The notes: generated from the sequence alone by a model not told the origin. A DNA stretch of 64,000 bases from Bradyrhizobium sp. sGM-13 (GCF_018398875.1 NZ_JAGWDK010000026.1:26741-90740); one strand, 5' to 3'; shown: positions 28,572-37,364, counted from the first letter of the stretch. Translations and numbers: made by a program.

Positions 28572-29864
28572 TCACGGCCGCGTCTGCCCGCTGCCGCGAA
28601 CGCGGTATTTGAAGCTGGTCAGTTGCTCGGCTCCGACCGGCCCGCGGGCGTGGAATTTGCCGGTGGCAATCCCGATCTCCGCGCCGAAGCCGAACTCGCC
28701 GCCGTCGGCGAACTGTGTCGAAGCATTGTGCAGCACGATCGCCGAATCGACCTCCCTGAGGAATTTCTCGGCCGCATTGGCATCCTCGGCCACGATCGCA
28801 TCGGTGTGGCGCGAGCCGTGATTCCGGATATGCGTGATTGCCCCGTCAACGCCGTCGACGACACGCGCGGCGATGATGGCATCGAGATACTCGGTATCCC
28901 AGTCATCGTCGGATGCCGGCTTCACCCGCGCGTCGACCTTCTGCACGGCGTCGTCGCCGCGGACCTCGCAGCCGGATTCGATCAGCATCTCGATCAGCGG
29001 CTTCAGATTGGCGGCGGCGCCCGCGCGATCGACCAGCAGCGTCTCGGCGGCGCCGCAGACGCCGGTCCGTCGCATCTTGGCGTTCAACACGATCGACTTG
29101 GCCATATCGAGATTGGCGGTACGGTCGACATAGACGTGGTTGACGCCTTCGAGATGCGCAAACACCGGCACGCGCGCTTCCGCTTCAACCCGCGCCACTA
29201 GGCTCTTGCCGCCGCGCGGCACGATGACGTCGATGCCGCCGTTCAGGCCTGACAGCATCAGCCCAACCGCCGCGCGATCGCGCGTCGGCACCAGCGTTAT
29301 CGCGGCTTCCGGCAAGCCGGCTTCGCGCAGGCCCTGCACCAGGGCTTCGTGGATCGCCCGGCAGGAGCGGAAGCTGTCGGAGCCGCCGCGCAGGATCACC
29401 GCATTGCCGGACTTCAGGCACAGCACGCCGGCGTCGGCGGCAACATTGGGACGGCTCTCGAAGATCACGCCGATCACGCCGAGCGGCACGCGCACGCGCT
29501 CGATGGTCATGCCGTTTGGCCGCTGCCAGCTTTCGGTGACGGCGCCGACCGGATCGGGGATGCCGCGCACGGTTGCAACGCCATCGGACATCGCGTCGAT
29601 GCGCGCCGGTGTCAGCGTCAGGCGGTCGATGAAGGCCGAGGTCGCGCCTGCGGCGCTGACTTCCGCGACGTCCTCGGCGTTGGCCGCGAGGATCTTTGCC
29701 GCATTGGCGCGGATCGCCCGCTCGATCGCCTGCAGCGCCCGGTCCTTCTGCTCCGGCGGCGCCAGCGCCAGCATCCGCGCGGCGTCGCGCGCATGGGAGG
29801 CGAGGTCGGTCATCAAAGCAGGCAGATCGGCGTTACCGTCGATAGCCTTGAGAGGGGCAGTCAT
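28572..29864 (-). CDS. proA: Gamma-glutamyl phosphate reductase
   Basis: ProA reduces gamma-glutamyl phosphate to glutamate semialdehyde in proline synthesis. The 430-aa aldehyde-dehydrogenase fold has the conserved FESRPNVAADAGVLCLKSGN section, VPRGGKSLV, and the catalytic Cys in RTGVCGAAETLLVDR. The end TSFKYRVRGSGQTRP is the ProA signature. ATG 29864 (MTAPLKAIDG) is preferred; ATG 29894 would add ten residues. It lies directly downstream of proB, giving the first two steps of the pathway together. Confidence 0.96.
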   Translation of the reverse strand: MTAPLKAIDGNADLPALMTDLASHARDAARMLALAPPEQKDRALQAIERAIRANAAKILAANAEDVAEVSAAGATSAFIDRLTLTPARIDAMSDGVATVRGIPDPVGAVTESWQRPNGMTIERVRVPLGVIGVIFESRPNVAADAGVLCLKSGNAVILRGGSDSFRSCRAIHEALVQGLREAGLPEAAITLVPTRDRAAVGLMLSGLNGGIDVIVPRGGKSLVARVEAEARVPVFAHLEGVNHVYVDRTANLDMAKSIVLNAKMRRTGVCGAAETLLVDRAGAAANLKPLIEMLIESGCEVRGDDAVQKVDARVKPASDDDWDTEYLDAIIAARVVDGVDGAITHIRNHGSRHTDAIVAEDANAAEKFLREVDSAIVLHNASTQFADGGEFGFGAEIGIATGKFHARGPVGAEQLTSFKYRVRGSGQTRP

Positions 29865-29993
29865 CGGAGGTCCCAAGGTCAGAGTTAAGGCCATGGCCTA
29901 GCACGAAAATCCCGTTCTTGCGAGGTCCGGAACCGGCATGGCTGGCTGGCGGTACCGCTAAACGTGAGCTCGGCCAATGGCCTAGCTGCGTGC

Positions 29994-31136
29994 CTATTTG
30001 GCCGGAATGGCTCCGGCTGGCCCCACCACCAGATCATCGCGGTGGATCATCTCCGCGCGACCGCTGATGCCAAGGATGGCCATCACATCCGGTGAAGAAC
30101 GGCCCTTGATCTTCTCCGCATCCTCGGCGTCGTAGGCGACCAGGCCGCGGCCGATCTCGTGGGTATCGGGGCCGCGCACTACCACCGCATCGCCGCGGGC
30201 GAACTGGCCGTCGATCCGGATTACGCCGGCCGGCAACAGGCTTTTTCCCGCGCGGAGCGCTGTGACCGCGCCGGCGTCGATGGTCAGCGTGCCCTTCGGC
30301 TCCAGCGAGCCCGCGATCCAGCGTTTGCGCGCGGTGATGGGATTGGCTGACGTCAGGAACCAGGTGCAGCGGCCGCCGTCTGATATTGCCTGCAACGGAT
30401 GCTCGATCTTGCCCGAGGCGATCAGCATATGCGTACCTGATGTCGTCGCGATTTTCGCCGCCTCGATTTTGGTGAACATGCCGCCGCGCGACAGTTCGGA
30501 TTCGGCGGCGCCCGCCATGCCCTCGATCTCCGAGGTGACGGACTCGACGATCGGAATCAGCTTTGCGTTGGGATTGGCGCCGGGCGGCGCGTCATAGAGC
30601 CCGTCGATATCGGACAATAGAATCAGCAGATCGGCGCTCGTCATGGTGGCAACGCGCGCGGCAAGACGATCATTGTCGCCGTAGCGGATCTCGTTGGTGG
30701 CGACCGTGTCGTTCTCGTTGATCACGGGTACTGCGCGCCACTCCAGGAGCTTGGCGATGGTCGAGCGTGCGTTCAGATAACGGCGGCGCTCCTCGGTGTC
30801 CTGCAGCGTTACCAGGATCTGCCCGGCGCCGATGCCATGAGCGCCGAGCACTTCCGACCATATCCGCGCCAGCGCGATCTGCCCGACGGCGGCGGCGCCC
30901 TGGCTTTCTTCCAGCTTCAGCGGGCCACGCGGCAGTTTCAACCGGCTGCGGCCGAGCGCGATCGAGCCTGACGAGACGACGAGAACATCGCGGCCCTCGC
31001 CATGCAGCTTAGCGATATCGGCGGCCAGCGCCGACAGCCATGCCGAACGGACTTCGCCAGCATTGGAGTCGATCAGCAGCGAGGAGCCGACCTTGACGAC
31101 GATGCGGCGGAAGTTTTTGAGCGCGGGACGTTTCAT
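29994..31136 (-). CDS. proB: Glutamate 5-kinase
   Basis: ProB phosphorylates glutamate, the feedback-controlled first step of proline synthesis. The 380-aa protein starts with RRIVVKVGSSLLID (amino-acid kinase fold), contains VVSSGSIALGRSRL, VPVINENDTVATNEIRYGDN and DIDGLYDAPP, and ends with a PUA domain (about 280-370; GVIRIDGQFARGDAVVVRGPD). All usual motifs are intact. It is followed by proA after 129 bp and preceded by obgE. Confidence 0.96.
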   Translation of the reverse strand: MKRPALKNFRRIVVKVGSSLLIDSNAGEVRSAWLSALAADIAKLHGEGRDVLVVSSGSIALGRSRLKLPRGPLKLEESQGAAAVGQIALARIWSEVLGAHGIGAGQILVTLQDTEERRRYLNARSTIAKLLEWRAVPVINENDTVATNEIRYGDNDRLAARVATMTSADLLILLSDIDGLYDAPPGANPNAKLIPIVESVTSEIEGMAGAAESELSRGGMFTKIEAAKIATTSGTHMLIASGKIEHPLQAISDGGRCTWFLTSANPITARKRWIAGSLEPKGTLTIDAGAVTALRAGKSLLPAGVIRIDGQFARGDAVVVRGPDTHEIGRGLVAYDAEDAEKIKGRSSPDVMAILGISGRAEMIHRDDLVVGPAGAIPAK

Positions 31137-31226
31137 GATGCGGTCGGATGATGCGGATGATCGGAAGCAATACGCGCCACCCCCCTGATTTGGAAGTGGC
31201 GCGGCCGCGGGAAGGCTAACTTTGTA

Positions 31227-32279
31227 TCAGCCCTGCGGCGGCGGGACCGGCGCCCACGGGGCCTGACCGCCCTTGGCCTTGAGGGAAACCGGCGCCTCGC
31301 CGATGACTTCGACCAGCGCTTTGAGCGTTTCCGGCATGCCTTCCCCGGTGGCGGCGGAGAGCAACAGCGGCGTCTTCTTCGCCGCGCGTTTCAGCCGGTC
31401 TTTCTGCTTCTTCAATTCATCCGGCGCGACCGCATCGATCTTGTTGAGCGCGACGATCTCGACCTTCTCGGCGAGATGCCCCTCATAGGCTTCGAGCTCG
31501 GTGCGCACCGTCTTGTACGCCTTTCCGGCGTGTTCGCAGGTTGCATCGATCAAATGCAGCAGCACGCGGCAGCGCTCGACATGGCCCAAAAACCGATCGC
31601 CGAGGCCGGCGCCTTCATGCGCGCCTTCGATCAGGCCGGGAATGTCAGCGAGCACGAATTCGCGGCCCTGCGCGTTCACGACGCCGAGCTGCGGATGCAG
31701 CGTGGTGAAGGGATAGTCGGCGATCTTCGGCTTGGCCGCGCTGACGACGGAAAGGAAGGTCGACTTGCCGGCATTAGGCAGGCCGACGAGGCCGGCATCC
31801 GCGATCAGCTTCAGCCGCAGCCAGATCCAGCGCTCCTCGCCTTCCTGCCCGGGATTGGCATTGCGTGGCGCGCGGTTGGTGGAGGATTTGAAATGCGCGT
31901 TGCCAAAACCGCCATTGCCGCCCTCGGCAAGCACGAATTTTTCGCCGAGTTCGCTGAAGTCGTGGATCAGCGTCTCGCGGTCCTCGTCGAATATCTGCGT
32001 GCCGACGGGCACCTTGAGAACGATCGGTTTGCCGTTGGCGCCATGGCGGTCCTTGCCCATGCCATTGGTGCCTTTCTGCGCCTTGAAGTGCTGCTGGTAA
32101 CGATAGTCGATCAGCGTATTGAGCCCATCGACGACCTCGACGATGACGTCGCCGCCGCGACCGCCATTGCCGCCGGAGGGCCCACCGAACTCGATGAACT
32201 TCTCGCGGCGGAACGCCACGCAGCCGTTGCCGCCGTCACCGGAGCGGATATAGACCTTTGCCTCGTCAAGGAATTTCAT
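31227..32279 (-). CDS. obgE: GTPase ObgE/CgtA
   Basis: Obg is an essential ribosome-assembly and stress GTPase. The 350-aa protein has the glycine-rich Obg domain (about 1-158; SGDGGNGCVAFRREKFIEFGG, GGNGGRGGDV) and a G domain with G1 GLPNAGKST, G3 DIPGLIEGAHEGAGLG and G4 NKID. The C-terminus stops at about residue 340 after the G domain with a short proline-rich tail, so no large OCT domain is present, which is normal in many alphaproteobacteria. It lies in the rplU-rpmA-obgE-proB-proA order, with a few other genes inserted. Confidence 0.96.
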   Translation of the reverse strand: MKFLDEAKVYIRSGDGGNGCVAFRREKFIEFGGPSGGNGGRGGDVIVEVVDGLNTLIDYRYQQHFKAQKGTNGMGKDRHGANGKPIVLKVPVGTQIFDEDRETLIHDFSELGEKFVLAEGGNGGFGNAHFKSSTNRAPRNANPGQEGEERWIWLRLKLIADAGLVGLPNAGKSTFLSVVSAAKPKIADYPFTTLHPQLGVVNAQGREFVLADIPGLIEGAHEGAGLGDRFLGHVERCRVLLHLIDATCEHAGKAYKTVRTELEAYEGHLAEKVEIVALNKIDAVAPDELKKQKDRLKRAAKKTPLLLSAATGEGMPETLKALVEVIGEAPVSLKAKGGQAPWAPVPPPQG

Positions 32280-32339
32280 GATTTGTACTAGTTAGGGCAG
32301 GGGGGCCCGTGCGGCAACCCTCAAGGCCAGCGACATTGG

Positions 32340-32367
32340 CGAAAAGCCTTAATTTTCGGCCTTTTCG
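32340..32367 (-). terminator. Weak hairpin after the MaoC-like gene
   Basis: CGAAAAG-CC and GG-CCTTTTCG form an imperfect inverted repeat just after the stop at 32371 on the minus strand. It ends without a long T-run, so termination is uncertain. Confidence 0.35.
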
Positions 32368-32370
32368 GGC

Positions 32371-32850
32371 TCAGGCCGGCCGCCGGCGAATCAAAAATTT
32401 TTGCGTTCCCTCCAGCACGAGCTCCTTGCGCTGGTTGAACACGGTCGAGCGCAGCGTCACGACGCCGGTGGTGCGGCCGGGCGTGAGCTCGGTCACTTCC
32501 AGCGCGGGATAGAGTGTGTCGCCGGCATAGACCGGTTTCAGGAACTTGCTCGATTGCTCGAGGAAGCCGACCAGCGATTCCTCCACGAGATAGGGAAACA
32601 GGCCTGCACCCGGCGCGGTGTGGACCAGGGTTTGGAAACCATGCGCGAGCAGGTCCGGCATGCCGCGGGCGCGGCAATATTCGACATCATAATGGATCGG
32701 ATGGGTATCGCCGCTCGCGGTCTGGAACGCGGCGAACACCGCCGAGGTCTGGGTCCGGCTCGGAATGACGAAGCGTTCGCCGAGCACAAAATCCTCGAAC
32801 CAGCGCTGTTCGCTCACCATGCGATGCTGGGCGGGGTCGAACGCGGTCAT
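32371..32850 (-). CDS. MaoC family dehydratase
   Basis: This 159-aa hot-dog-fold protein begins at ATG 32850 (MTAFDPAQHRM). The hydratase-2 motif is visible as FQTASGDTHPIHYDVEYC, with Asp and His in place of the catalytic dyad (D...H). Proteins of this type hydrate enoyl-CoA or act in thioester chemistry; the substrate is unknown. The frame is open for 77 codons upstream but that stretch overlaps a palindromic repeat and is not protein-like. The gene lies convergent to nothing and upstream of obgE on the same strand, divergent from the DMT transporter gene. Confidence 0.9.
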   Translation of the reverse strand: MTAFDPAQHRMVSEQRWFEDFVLGERFVIPSRTQTSAVFAAFQTASGDTHPIHYDVEYCRARGMPDLLAHGFQTLVHTAPGAGLFPYLVEESLVGFLEQSSKFLKPVYAGDTLYPALEVTELTPGRTTGVVTLRSTVFNQRKELVLEGTQKFLIRRRPA

Positions 32851-32924
32851 CTCGGTTTCCTGCCGTTTTTGGAGCGATACCGGTATCGCAGCGCTGTGGC
32901 TGCGGCAATCGATCCATCTCAATT

Positions 32925-33040
32925 GGTCATACCCGGGCAATAGCGCGAAGCGCATCTTCGCGCTAAATGTCCCCGGGCATCCGCGTCTCGACAACGTGGC
33001 TAGCACAAAAAAGTGGATGGCCGGACGCGCTGGCCATGAC
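32925..33040. repeat. Palindromic intergenic repeat, family A copy 2
   Basis: The element shares with 2825-2943 the order GTCAT - CCCGGGCAA - GCG..CGC - TTCG - AATGTCCC(C)GGGCATCC - CGTCT - GTGGATGGC - GGCCATGAC. It occupies the divergent space between the MaoC-like gene and the DMT transporter gene, within reach of both promoters. Confidence 0.7.
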
Positions 33041-33064
33041 GAAGAGCAACAAGCAGGAAACGTC

Positions 33065-33979
33065 ATGAGCCTGTTCGGCAAAATCTCGACCTATGACGAG
33101 CGCTCCGCACGCCTGGCCGGCATCGGATTGATGCTGCTGTCAATCTTCATGTTCTCGTTCGGCGATGCGCTTGGGAAATTCATGGTGGCGACCTATTCGG
33201 TGGGGCAGTTGCTGTGGCTGCGCGCCTGCGCGGCGCTGCTGGTGCTGTTGCCGGTGATCTGGAAGCAGCGCGCCGAGTTCTCGCGCCTCGAGCGGCCGTG
33301 GCTGCAGCTATTGCGCGTGACGCTCTCGACGCTCGAAGTCGCTGCGTTCTTTCTCGCCACCGTCTATCTGCCGCTCGCCGACGTCATCACCTATTATCTG
33401 GCCTCGCCGATTTTCGTCACCGCGCTTTCCGGCATCGTGCTCGGCGAGCGGGTCGGCTGGCGGCGCTGGACCGCGATCCTGGTCGGATTCTGCGGCGTCC
33501 TGATTGCGCTGCGCCCCTCCACGCAAACAGTAAGCTGGCCGGCGATGATCGCACTCGGCGGCAGCCTGTCGTTTGCGTTGCTGATGTTGATCACGCGGTC
33601 GCTGCGGGACACGCCGGATATCGTGCTGACGACCACGCAGTTCGGCGGCACATTTCTGCTCGGCGCGCTGATGTCGCCGATCGGCTGGGTGACGCCGAGC
33701 GCCGGCAGCCTCGGCCTGTTTGCCGCGGCCGGCGTGGTTTCCGTCGTTGCACTCTTGTGCATCAACCGGTCGCTGAAACTTGCGCCGGCCAGCGTCGTGG
33801 TGCCGTATCAATATTCGATGATCGTGTGGGCGGTAATCTTCGGCTTCGTCGTGTGGGGTGACGTGCCGTCGATGTCGACCATCATCGGTGCAGCCATCAT
33901 CATCGGCGCGGGCATTTATATCTTCCTGCGAGAACAGAAGCTCGGGCGTGAAGAAGCGGTGGTCAATCCGCCGGCGTGA
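33065..33979 (+). CDS. DMT superfamily (EamA) transporter
   Basis: This is a 304-aa inner-membrane protein with about ten hydrophobic segments and two EamA repeats. Repeat one runs from GIGLMLLSIFMFSFGDALGK to about residue 145, and repeat two from AMIALGGSLSFALLMLITRS to the end. YYLASPIFVTALSGIVLGERVGWRRW and SMIVWAVIFGFVVWGDVPS are the paired GLxxLGE-like regions. Substrates of this family are metabolites or drugs and cannot be told from sequence. ATG 33065 starts it; the open frame upstream is repeat DNA. A palindromic repeat directly follows the stop. Confidence 0.92.
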   Translation: MSLFGKISTYDERSARLAGIGLMLLSIFMFSFGDALGKFMVATYSVGQLLWLRACAALLVLLPVIWKQRAEFSRLERPWLQLLRVTLSTLEVAAFFLATVYLPLADVITYYLASPIFVTALSGIVLGERVGWRRWTAILVGFCGVLIALRPSTQTVSWPAMIALGGSLSFALLMLITRSLRDTPDIVLTTTQFGGTFLLGALMSPIGWVTPSAGSLGLFAAAGVVSVVALLCINRSLKLAPASVVVPYQYSMIVWAVIFGFVVWGDVPSMSTIIGAAIIIGAGIYIFLREQKLGREEAVVNPPA

Positions 33980-33987
33980 GCGATTCC

Positions 33988-34118
33988 GTCGTCCCGGGCA
34001 AGCGAAGCGCGACCCGGGACCCATAACCACCATTGTTAGTTGTTGAAGCAGCAGGAGCTACAGCTCGGTCCAACAACGTGGTCCTGTGGTTGTGGGTCCC
34101 TGCGTTCGCAGGGACGAC
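33988..34118. repeat. Palindromic intergenic repeat, family D
   Basis: The ends GTCGTCCC and GGGACGAC are inverted, and CCCATAACCAC pairs with GTGGTTGTGGG inside. The whole 131 bp can fold as a long imperfect hairpin. It lies between convergent genes (transporter and GNAT), so it may serve as a terminator for both. Confidence 0.65.
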
Positions 34119-34142
34119 ATCGGATTGTGTGGAGGCGGCGAA

Positions 34143-34745
34143 TTACCGCTCTCTTCTCGTCGAACTTCCCCAGTTCTTCAGCGATGCCCACACGCTGCGT
34201 GTCAGGCGGAAGCGGTCGACCGGGGTCGAGCATCCCAGCGCTTCGAAGCGGTGCAACTCGACGCCGCTCCACTGGAAGCCGCATTTCTCCAGGATATTTC
34301 GCGACGCCGGGTTGGCGACGCGGGCGCCCGAAATCAGGTGTTCGGCATCGAACTCCTCGAAGAAAAAATCGATCACGGCGCGTGCGGCTTCGGTGCCGAA
34401 ACCCTGACCCCAATGCTCGACGCCGAGCCAGTAGCCGAGTTCCGGTGCATCCGGGCCAGTGCGGTCGATGCCGACCATGCCGATCGGCGAATAGTTGTGT
34501 TCGATGAGAAACACCGTCTCGTTGTTATCGGTGGCATTCGCCCGCACGAACTCGACCGCATGGTCCTGCAGGTAGGGATGCGGCAGGCGGCGGGTGTTTT
34601 CCGCAATGCGGCGATCATTGGCGAGATGCGCAATCGCTTTTACGTCCGCGAGCGTCGGCCGGCGCAGTGTCAGCCGTTCGGTCTCGAGGACGCAGCTACT
34701 CGTCTGACGCAGCGTCGGGGTCTGGATCGGGATGTCCTGCAACAT
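34143..34745 (-). CDS. GNAT family N-acetyltransferase (RimJ/RimL-like)
   Basis: This 200-aa protein has LETERLTLRRPTLADVKAIA at the N-terminus. Motif A (acetyl-CoA binding) is LGYWLGVEHWGQGFGTEAAR and ANPASRNILEKCGFQ belongs to motif B. This is the RimJ/RimL/Ycf52 pattern, which acetylates ribosomal proteins or small metabolites. It is the next gene downstream of rpmA on the same strand but lies behind a terminator-like hairpin, so a role in ribosomal protein modification is only suggested by position. Confidence 0.9.
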   Translation of the reverse strand: MLQDIPIQTPTLRQTSSCVLETERLTLRRPTLADVKAIAHLANDRRIAENTRRLPHPYLQDHAVEFVRANATDNNETVFLIEHNYSPIGMVGIDRTGPDAPELGYWLGVEHWGQGFGTEAARAVIDFFFEEFDAEHLISGARVANPASRNILEKCGFQWSGVELHRFEALGCSTPVDRFRLTRSVWASLKNWGSSTRRER

Positions 34746-34776
34746 GTCGGGCTCCTGATTGCGAATATGCGCAAAT

Positions 34777-34807
34777 TAAAAAGGGGAGGCCGGTTTCCCG
34801 CCTCCCC
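34777..34807 (-). terminator. Terminator after rpmA
   Basis: GGGGAGGC (34783-34790) pairs with GCCTCCCC (34800-34807). On the minus strand the stem is followed by TTTTTAATTTG. It lies 63 bp after the rpmA stop and closes the rplU-rpmA transcript. Confidence 0.78.
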
Positions 34808-34869
34808 TGGAGCCCATTTCGACTCCGCCGGTTCAACAGGATCCGGCAGACTCGAATTTTGTCCACCGT

Positions 34870-35139
34870 CTATTCGGCCGCCTCCGTCATCGGAACTACC
34901 GATACGAAGGTGCGGCCATTGGCTTTTGCACGGAATTCGACATGACCTTCGACTTTGGCAAAGAGAGTATGGTCGGTGCCCATGCCGACATTAAGGCCGG
35001 GATGCCAGGTGGTGCCGCGTTGACGCGCGATAATGTTGCCGGGAATCACGTGTTCGCCGCCATACGCCTTGATGCCAAGGCGCTTGCCCGCTGAATCGCG
35101 TCCGTTTCGCGATGAACCGCCTGCTTTTTTGTGAGCCAT
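34870..35139 (-). CDS. rpmA: 50S ribosomal protein L27
   Basis: L27 lies near the peptidyl-transferase centre. The 89-aa sequence begins MAHKKAGGSSRNGRDSAGKR, an invariant start for proteobacterial L27, and includes YGGEHVIPGNIIARQRGT and HTLFAKVEGHVEF. The gene follows rplU by 159 bp in the standard L21-L27 order. Lys/Arg-rich and short as expected; start ATG 35139 is beyond doubt. Confidence 0.98.
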   Translation of the reverse strand: MAHKKAGGSSRNGRDSAGKRLGIKAYGGEHVIPGNIIARQRGTTWHPGLNVGMGTDHTLFAKVEGHVEFRAKANGRTFVSVVPMTEAAE

Positions 35140-35298
35140 GGCCCGTCTCCGATCTCTCGAATATTTCTAGATCAATTCCTTGACGGAATCATTTCACTTT
35201 TTCTCACGCCTCAACTTTCGTCGAGGCGCATTACTTCCGGTCGCTCTAGCCGTTCGCGGCGGCCTTCTTGGCCGCTACTCCTTGACGGCCTTCGGCGC

Positions 35299-35679
35299 CT
35301 AGTCGTCCTTGGCAGCCGGTGCGGCGACCTTTTCCCTCTTCGGCCGCGGGCCGATCGAAGGTTTGGCGTTGTCGGTCAGGATCTCGGTGACGCGAAGCAC
35401 CGTGATCTCGTCGCGATAGCCGCGCTTGCGGCGCGAATTCTTGCGGCGACGCTTCTTGAATGCGATCACCTTGGGGCCGCGCTTGTGGTCCAGCACTTCG
35501 GCCGCAACGGAAGCGCCTGCCACCGTCGGCGCGCCCAGCACCGGCGTGTCACCGCCGACCACCAGAACTTCACCAAGCTGCACGATCGTGCCGACTTCGC
35601 CGGCGATCTTGCCTATCTCGAGCACATCATCCGGAACGACGCGGTACTGCCGGCCGCCGGTTTTGATGACTGCGAACAT
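35299..35679 (-). CDS. rplU: 50S ribosomal protein L21
   Basis: L21 binds 23S rRNA. The 126-aa protein starts MFAVIKTGGRQYRVVPDDVL and contains KVIAFKKRRRKNSRRKRGYRD, the conserved RNA-binding block, ending AAPAAKDD. After the stop the same strand still reads APKAVKE, a second stop, then (in another frame) VAAKKAAANG, which resembles a lost Ala/Lys-rich tail found in longer L21 proteins. This suggests the C-terminal extension has been shortened recently. It is the first gene of the rplU-rpmA unit. Confidence 0.97.
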   Translation of the reverse strand: MFAVIKTGGRQYRVVPDDVLEIGKIAGEVGTIVQLGEVLVVGGDTPVLGAPTVAGASVAAEVLDHKRGPKVIAFKKRRRKNSRRKRGYRDEITVLRVTEILTDNAKPSIGPRPKREKVAAPAAKDD

Positions 35680-35935
35680 CGTTTTTTTCCTTCGTGTTCG
35701 ATCCCGGCCTCGGACGTATTCCCGAAAGGGCTGTCCGGGTCGGCTTTTTGGTCAGTCGTTATGGGTACAATTTTCGCGCGGCCGGGGAGCAACCCGGTAA
35801 GATTTCGCGCAAAAACAAGCGGCGCGAGAAATCCCGCGCCGGATGCGGGGACTTATAGCCGCAGAATGCCGTGAGTCAAGGCAAAAGGGTCCGAAAACCG
35901 GCCAAAAATGAGGGGTTTGGGCCTAAAAGCTCGAA

Positions 35936-36012
35936 TCGCGAGTTGCGAATGGCGAGTAGGGAAGCATATTTATCGCGGTCCGTTCGCCCATTCGCCATTG
36001 GCTACTCGCCCT
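35936..36012. repeat. Palindromic intergenic repeat, family C copy 2
   Basis: GCGAATGGCGAGTAG and CTACTCGCC with CCATTCGCCATT form an imperfect long inverted repeat. It is related in logic and words to the copy at 17164-17233. It lies directly upstream of the ROK-like gene and overlaps the frame that would extend that gene upstream, so it is not coding. Confidence 0.6.
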
Positions 36013-36075
36013 TCAATGAAACCAATGGGTTCCCCGCCCGTTGTCGCCAGCGTAGATCCGGCAGGGGCTCGGCAC

Positions 36076-37176
36076 ATGGCAGAAGACACCATAACGATCA
36101 CGGGGATTGCCCGCCACGGGGCCACCCGCCTGCCGTCGGTCGAGGTCGACAGCTTCAACATTGAGTTGAAGGACGATGAGGGCTTTCTCGGCGACCGCGC
36201 CAGCAAGCGAGCCTTCCGCAAGATCCTGGACAGCTTGCGCAAGCCGCTCAGGAAGAACGGCGACGATCCCTTGGGCAAGAAGTCCGCCGGCGAGATTCCC
36301 AAGAACGATCTCGACGAGGCGCTGGTCGGCGCCGATGTCGGCGCCGCCGCGCTGGTGCATAGCGCGATTGAGGAATTCGCCCAGGAACTGGCCTATGTGA
36401 CGCGGCGGTTCCTCAAGACCAAGGCGTGGGCTGATACCGAGCGCATCGTGGTGGGCGGGGGCTTCAGGCAGAGCCGGGTCGGCGAGCTCGCGATCGCCCG
36501 CACCGACATCATCCTCAAGGCGGAGGGGCTTGAGATCAATGTGGTGCCGATCCGCTTTCACCCCGACGATGCCGGCCTGATCGGCACGCTGCATCTGGCG
36601 CCATCATGGATCTTCGAGGGCCATGACAGCATTCTCGGCGTCGATATCGGCGGCACCAACATCCGCTGCGGTGTCGTGGAGAGCCGCTGGAAGAAGGCGC
36701 CCGATCTCTCCAAGGCGGAGGTGTGGATGTCTGAGGTGTGGCGCCACGCTGACGACGAGCCGACGCGCGAAGGCGCGGTGAAGCGGCTGGTCAAGATGCT
36801 GAAGGACCTGATCACGGCCGCGGAGGCCGACGGCCTCAAGCTTGCGCCCTTTATCGGGATCGCCTGTCCCGGCGTGATCGACGAGGATGGCTCAATCGAA
36901 AAGGGTGCGCAGAACCTGCCCGGCAATTGGGAAAGCAGCGCGTTCAACCTGCCGGCAAGCCTGGTGGAGGCGATCCCGCAGATCGGCGATCACGACACTG
37001 CGGTGGTGATGCACAATGACGGCGTGGTGCAGGGCCTTTCCGAGGTTCCCTTCATGCAGGACGTCGAGCACTGGGGCGTGTTGACCATCGGCACCGGGCT
37101 CGGCAATGCGCGCTTCACCAACCGGCGGAAGGACAACGGCAAGGACGAGAAGAAGGCGAAGAAGGGGCGAGATTGA
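36076..37176 (+). CDS. ROK family / hexokinase-like protein with long N-terminal domain
   Basis: This protein of 366 aa (from ATG 36076; an ATG at 36016 is possible) has an N-terminal domain of about 185 residues with no family I can name (HGATRLPSVEVDSFNIEL, LGDRASKRAFRKILDSLRKP). The C-terminal part is an actin-like ASKHA kinase domain: phosphate-1 motif GVDIGGTNIRCGVV, IACPGVIDEDGSIEKGAQNLPG and VVMHNDGVVQG with the likely catalytic Asp, then TIGTGLGNARF. The zinc motif of many ROK sugar kinases (CxCGxxGCxE) is absent and the chain ends soon after GTGLG in a Lys-rich tail, so it is shorter than usual ROK kinases. Sugar kinase activity is inferred only. A terminator follows. Confidence 0.75.
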   Translation: MAEDTITITGIARHGATRLPSVEVDSFNIELKDDEGFLGDRASKRAFRKILDSLRKPLRKNGDDPLGKKSAGEIPKNDLDEALVGADVGAAALVHSAIEEFAQELAYVTRRFLKTKAWADTERIVVGGGFRQSRVGELAIARTDIILKAEGLEINVVPIRFHPDDAGLIGTLHLAPSWIFEGHDSILGVDIGGTNIRCGVVESRWKKAPDLSKAEVWMSEVWRHADDEPTREGAVKRLVKMLKDLITAAEADGLKLAPFIGIACPGVIDEDGSIEKGAQNLPGNWESSAFNLPASLVEAIPQIGDHDTAVVMHNDGVVQGLSEVPFMQDVEHWGVLTIGTGLGNARFTNRRKDNGKDEKKAKKGRD

Positions 37177-37320
37177 CGCATCCCGCGGGCGGTAAGGTTG
37201 ACTGGTTAGGTTAAAACCGGGTTCACGTTGCCGTTTCCGCCGCGGTTGCTACCGTCATTTCGTCGCTCCGGCTGACCGGCGAAGCCGCACTTCCCGGCCA
37301 GGATTTCAAAGCAGCGGCAC
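37177..37320. other. Intergenic region between ROK gene and terminator
   Basis: No gene is seen here. The whole interval up to the tRNA (37177-37481) contains one strong hairpin, listed separately, and GC-rich sequence with another short stem (ACGGCCCGACCGCAGGGCCG). Confidence 0.5.
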
Positions 37321-37364
37321 GGGACCGCCAGTTTTTTGTCGCGTCTGGCGGTCCCACCTCTTTT
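37321..37364 (+). terminator. Terminator-like hairpin upstream of tRNA-Ser
   Basis: GGGACCGCCAG (37321-37331) and CTGGCGGTCCC (37345-37355) form a perfect 11-bp stem with a 13-nt loop, followed by ACCTCTTTT. It can end the ROK transcript 145 bp after its stop and separates it from tRNA-Ser. Confidence 0.7.
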
